The translations under genes and the position numbers were made by a program. 64,000 bases of DNA from Acorus gramineus (lineage: Eukaryota > Streptophyta > Magnoliopsida > Acorales > Acoraceae): the NCBI GenBank assembly GCA_030737835.1, contig CM060856.1, positions 14,611,116 to 14,675,115 of the forward strand. The letters are read 5' to 3'. The notes under the pieces were generated by a model. It searched no databases and was not told the DNA's origin. It was given only the letters and a program-made list of their open reading frames with translations. Numbering within the stretch: the first letter of the stretch is position 1; the number at the start of each line of letters is the position of its first letter. Of this stretch, positions 61,912 to 64,000 are shown one piece after another.

Positions 61912-62596
61912 AGGTGGTGTTTGGTAAAATAATTTTTCAACACTTACTGTGTTTAAAGATGAACTTTTGCGCTTAATAGTCTAGATGGGTGTTTGGTTGA
62001 AGTCTTTATAAGTGTTGAATTTATGCCTTAATCAGTTAAAAAACACTTAAATCTTTCAGCTACCATAATTTCACTTATGTTTCAACAATCGCCTTCAGCC
62101 TCTTGATTATCAACATGAAAAGATCAAACTACCCCTGCACATTCTAAGCATTGATCATAGGGTATCTAAACCCTTTTTTTGAGGTCCTCTCTCTCGTGTG
62201 AAGGTTTTTTTTTTTCTGTGATACGTGTGTGTTAAGTTGATACCCCAAATGGCTTCGTATATATTTTTTTATTTTTTATTTTTTTAGAATGTCAATTATG
62301 ATTGAAAATTAATTAAATAAAAAATCAAACAGTGTCCTCTATGAAAAAAATAAATTGAGTAAATTTAATTAAAAGGAATAATTATTTTTTCATAGAAAAA
62401 ATAAATAGATCAAAATATCCTTTTAGTAAGCACTATTCAGTGGTGAACCAAACACTCTTATCCACATAAGTGTTTATAATTTCAATTGAACCAATCAATT
62501 TTTTTTCTGAACTGATTAAAACTTATCAGGACTTATACAATCTACACTTATAAATCAGCATTTAAAATCAGCATTCCGCTGAATCAAACAGCCCCT
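61912..62596. mobile_element. About 685-bp hAT-like MITE
   Basis: Ends AGGTGGTGTTTGGTAAAA and, inverted, AGGGGCTGTTTGATTCAG. Internal CACTTATAAAT/ATTTATAAGTG-type motifs occur in both orientations, as is usual for such elements. Target duplication not evident. Confidence 0.65.
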
Positions 62597-63065
62597 AAAT
62601 GTTAGGGATTTTTTAAAGGATATTAATTAGGGTTTTGCGTGTCAGAGCCATGAAAATGTTTTTCCTCTTTTCATTCATAGTGACTATTAATCATGTGAGC
62701 CCCATAAAATAAAGGCAAAATAAAGGCATTATTGAAATTGAAGGGTATAGTATTTAATGCTATTAAAGGTAGGTTGGACAAGTAATATAGTCCCCACTGG
62801 TATCTTTGAAGTACACCCCCACCCCCCACCTCCCATTTTAAAATATCAGTGACAAAAATGCGTGACAACACCCCCTCCTCCACACACTGATACACACAAC
62901 ACCCCCCCATGTGATGTGTAGGTGCTCACCACTACATTAAATCCACACCCAAGTCAGTGACCATTACTTTTCCTCCGGGGGTTAGGCGAAAAAATAAAAT
63001 GGTTTGTCATTTAAAAAAAAAAAAAAAAAAAAATCTTATGAGCACTGTCACACATATTCCCACAG
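62597..63065. other. Intergenic, no gene seen
   Basis: Contains a C-rich stretch at 62813-62910 and an A21 run at about 63011. The minus-strand frame here is a product of the C-rich stretch. Confidence 0.4.
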
Positions 63066-63572
63066 GAAAAAAATCCGTATAATCTCATATAAACTAACTA
63101 AAATCTATATAAACTTCTGAAAACACATAGTAAATTCAAATAACCCCGTGTAAAAATTTACGCTAACAGATGATGAATATTTTGTGAATATTATGTTTTG
63201 TTAACCTTAATAGAAAACATAGTATACCAAAAAACCTATAGTGTGTTACAAATGCAAAAAAAATTGTATAAATGACGATTTTACTCCTCTGGATAGAATT
63301 TTATAATATATCTAGAGGAATAAAATCATCATTTTCATAGGATTTTTCACATTTTTAACTCATTGTAGTAGTTTTTTAATATACCGTGTTTTCATTCAGG
63401 GTTAACTAAACAAAATATGCGTAAAATATTCATTAACTATTAACAAAAATTTATTCAGGGAGTTATTTGAATTTACTAGGTGTTTTCAAAGGGTTATATG
63501 GATTTTAAGAAAAGTCAAGGGTTTACATGAATTTCAGTCAGCTTTCAAGGGGTTGTATGAATTTTTCTCATT
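63066..63572. mobile_element. About 507-bp foldback MITE
   Basis: A near-complete palindrome centred at about 63305. Left AAAACACATAGTAAATTCAA mirrors right TTGAATTTACTAGGTGTTTT; left GATTTTACTCCTCTGGA mirrors right TCTAGAGGAATAAAATC. Outer ends are near GGAAAAAAATCCGTATAATC and ATTTTTCTC. Confidence 0.83.
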
Positions 63573-64000
63573 CCCATACACAAAGTATCTCTCGTATTTA
63601 TTTCAAAATACAAATAATTTATGTAAAATATATAGTTTTCATTTAAAAATTATAAATTCTTATTAATCTATTATCCATCACATAGCATCAGTTTATTTAA
63701 AATAAATTAAACAATAAAATGATCACTTGTACTCTTTTTTTATTAAAAATAACAAAAAAAATTATTTTGCACGGATAGTATTTTTTGCTGTACAGCTACG
63801 AATGAATCTGTCACAAGCGAAGGGTTAAAAAAAACTATTGTAGGTACCATAGCTTAGATTCTTTACTCTTTGGTCTTTCATTAGAGAGACAGTTCATTGG
63901 TTCATTGACTTTCAACCCTTTTGAGGAAACATTGACTCGGGATTATCCTATCACAAGAGACCATTTAAACATTAAAATGGAAAATCAACCCATTCTGGCC
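63573..64000. other. Intergenic, no gene seen
   Basis: AT-rich sequence to the window end with no supported feature. Confidence 0.4.

Noticed and set aside
62671-62910. Minus-strand 79-aa frame
   Set aside because: Driven by a C-rich low-complexity stretch; no start context, splice structure or family.
1-64000. CRISPR arrays, rRNA or tRNA genes
   Set aside because: No regularly spaced repeats with unique spacers, no rRNA-like blocks and no convincing tRNA cloverleaf were seen on either strand, although a dedicated tRNA scan could not be run.

Overview
The window is nuclear DNA from a flowering plant. Genes are split by GT-AG introns (one is GC-AG), intergenic DNA is AT-rich, and LINE, hAT and MITE debris is abundant. 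Every recognised protein is a plant family: MCA channel, peroxisomal hydroxypyruvate reductase, SKP1/ASK, group F bZIP, and a USP-domain receptor-like cytoplasmic kinase. Protein character suggests a non-grass monocot, but that is only an impression; I cannot name the species. No organellar, bacterial or viral genes were recognised.

Layout. 1-4700: intergenic DNA with a foldback MITE, two antisense retroposon tails and a dispersed MITE-like repeat. 4706-12397 (+): seven-exon MCA gene (414 aa). 13405-17012 (+): thirteen-exon hydroxypyruvate reductase (384 aa), whose SKL peroxisome signal lies on a 17-nt last exon. 18617-22087 (+): two-exon SKP1 gene. 22100-28950: gene-poor, with a LINE relic, a GC-rich patch, a broken minus-strand ORF pair and repeated AT-rich segments. 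28953-about 35404 (+): group F bZIP with the Cys/His zinc-sensor motif; its long intron carries a MITE and LINE pieces. 36460-38319: two MITEs with visible target-site duplications, the second just upstream of the next promoter. 38687-42225 (+): three-exon lysine-rich MSRCF-type nuclear protein. 42226-45190: repeats only.

45394-57012 is the most dynamic part. A divergent SKP1 gene (+) is followed by a truncated copy of a kinase gene, a shuffled scrap of SKP1, a decayed 3-kb hAT transposon, and then the intact kinase gene (-, 719 aa). This reads as a tandem duplication of an [SKP1 + kinase] unit in which each unit kept one working gene. Part of the truncated kinase copy is almost identical to the intact gene, introns included, while parts of the downstream flank are more diverged.

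57100-64000 holds the kinase upstream region, then three hairpin-type repeats and one hAT-like MITE, with no recognisable gene.

The genes share no operon-like logic; each is its own transcription unit. All exon coordinates were read by hand from splice signals, reading phase and remembered family conservation, without alignment software.
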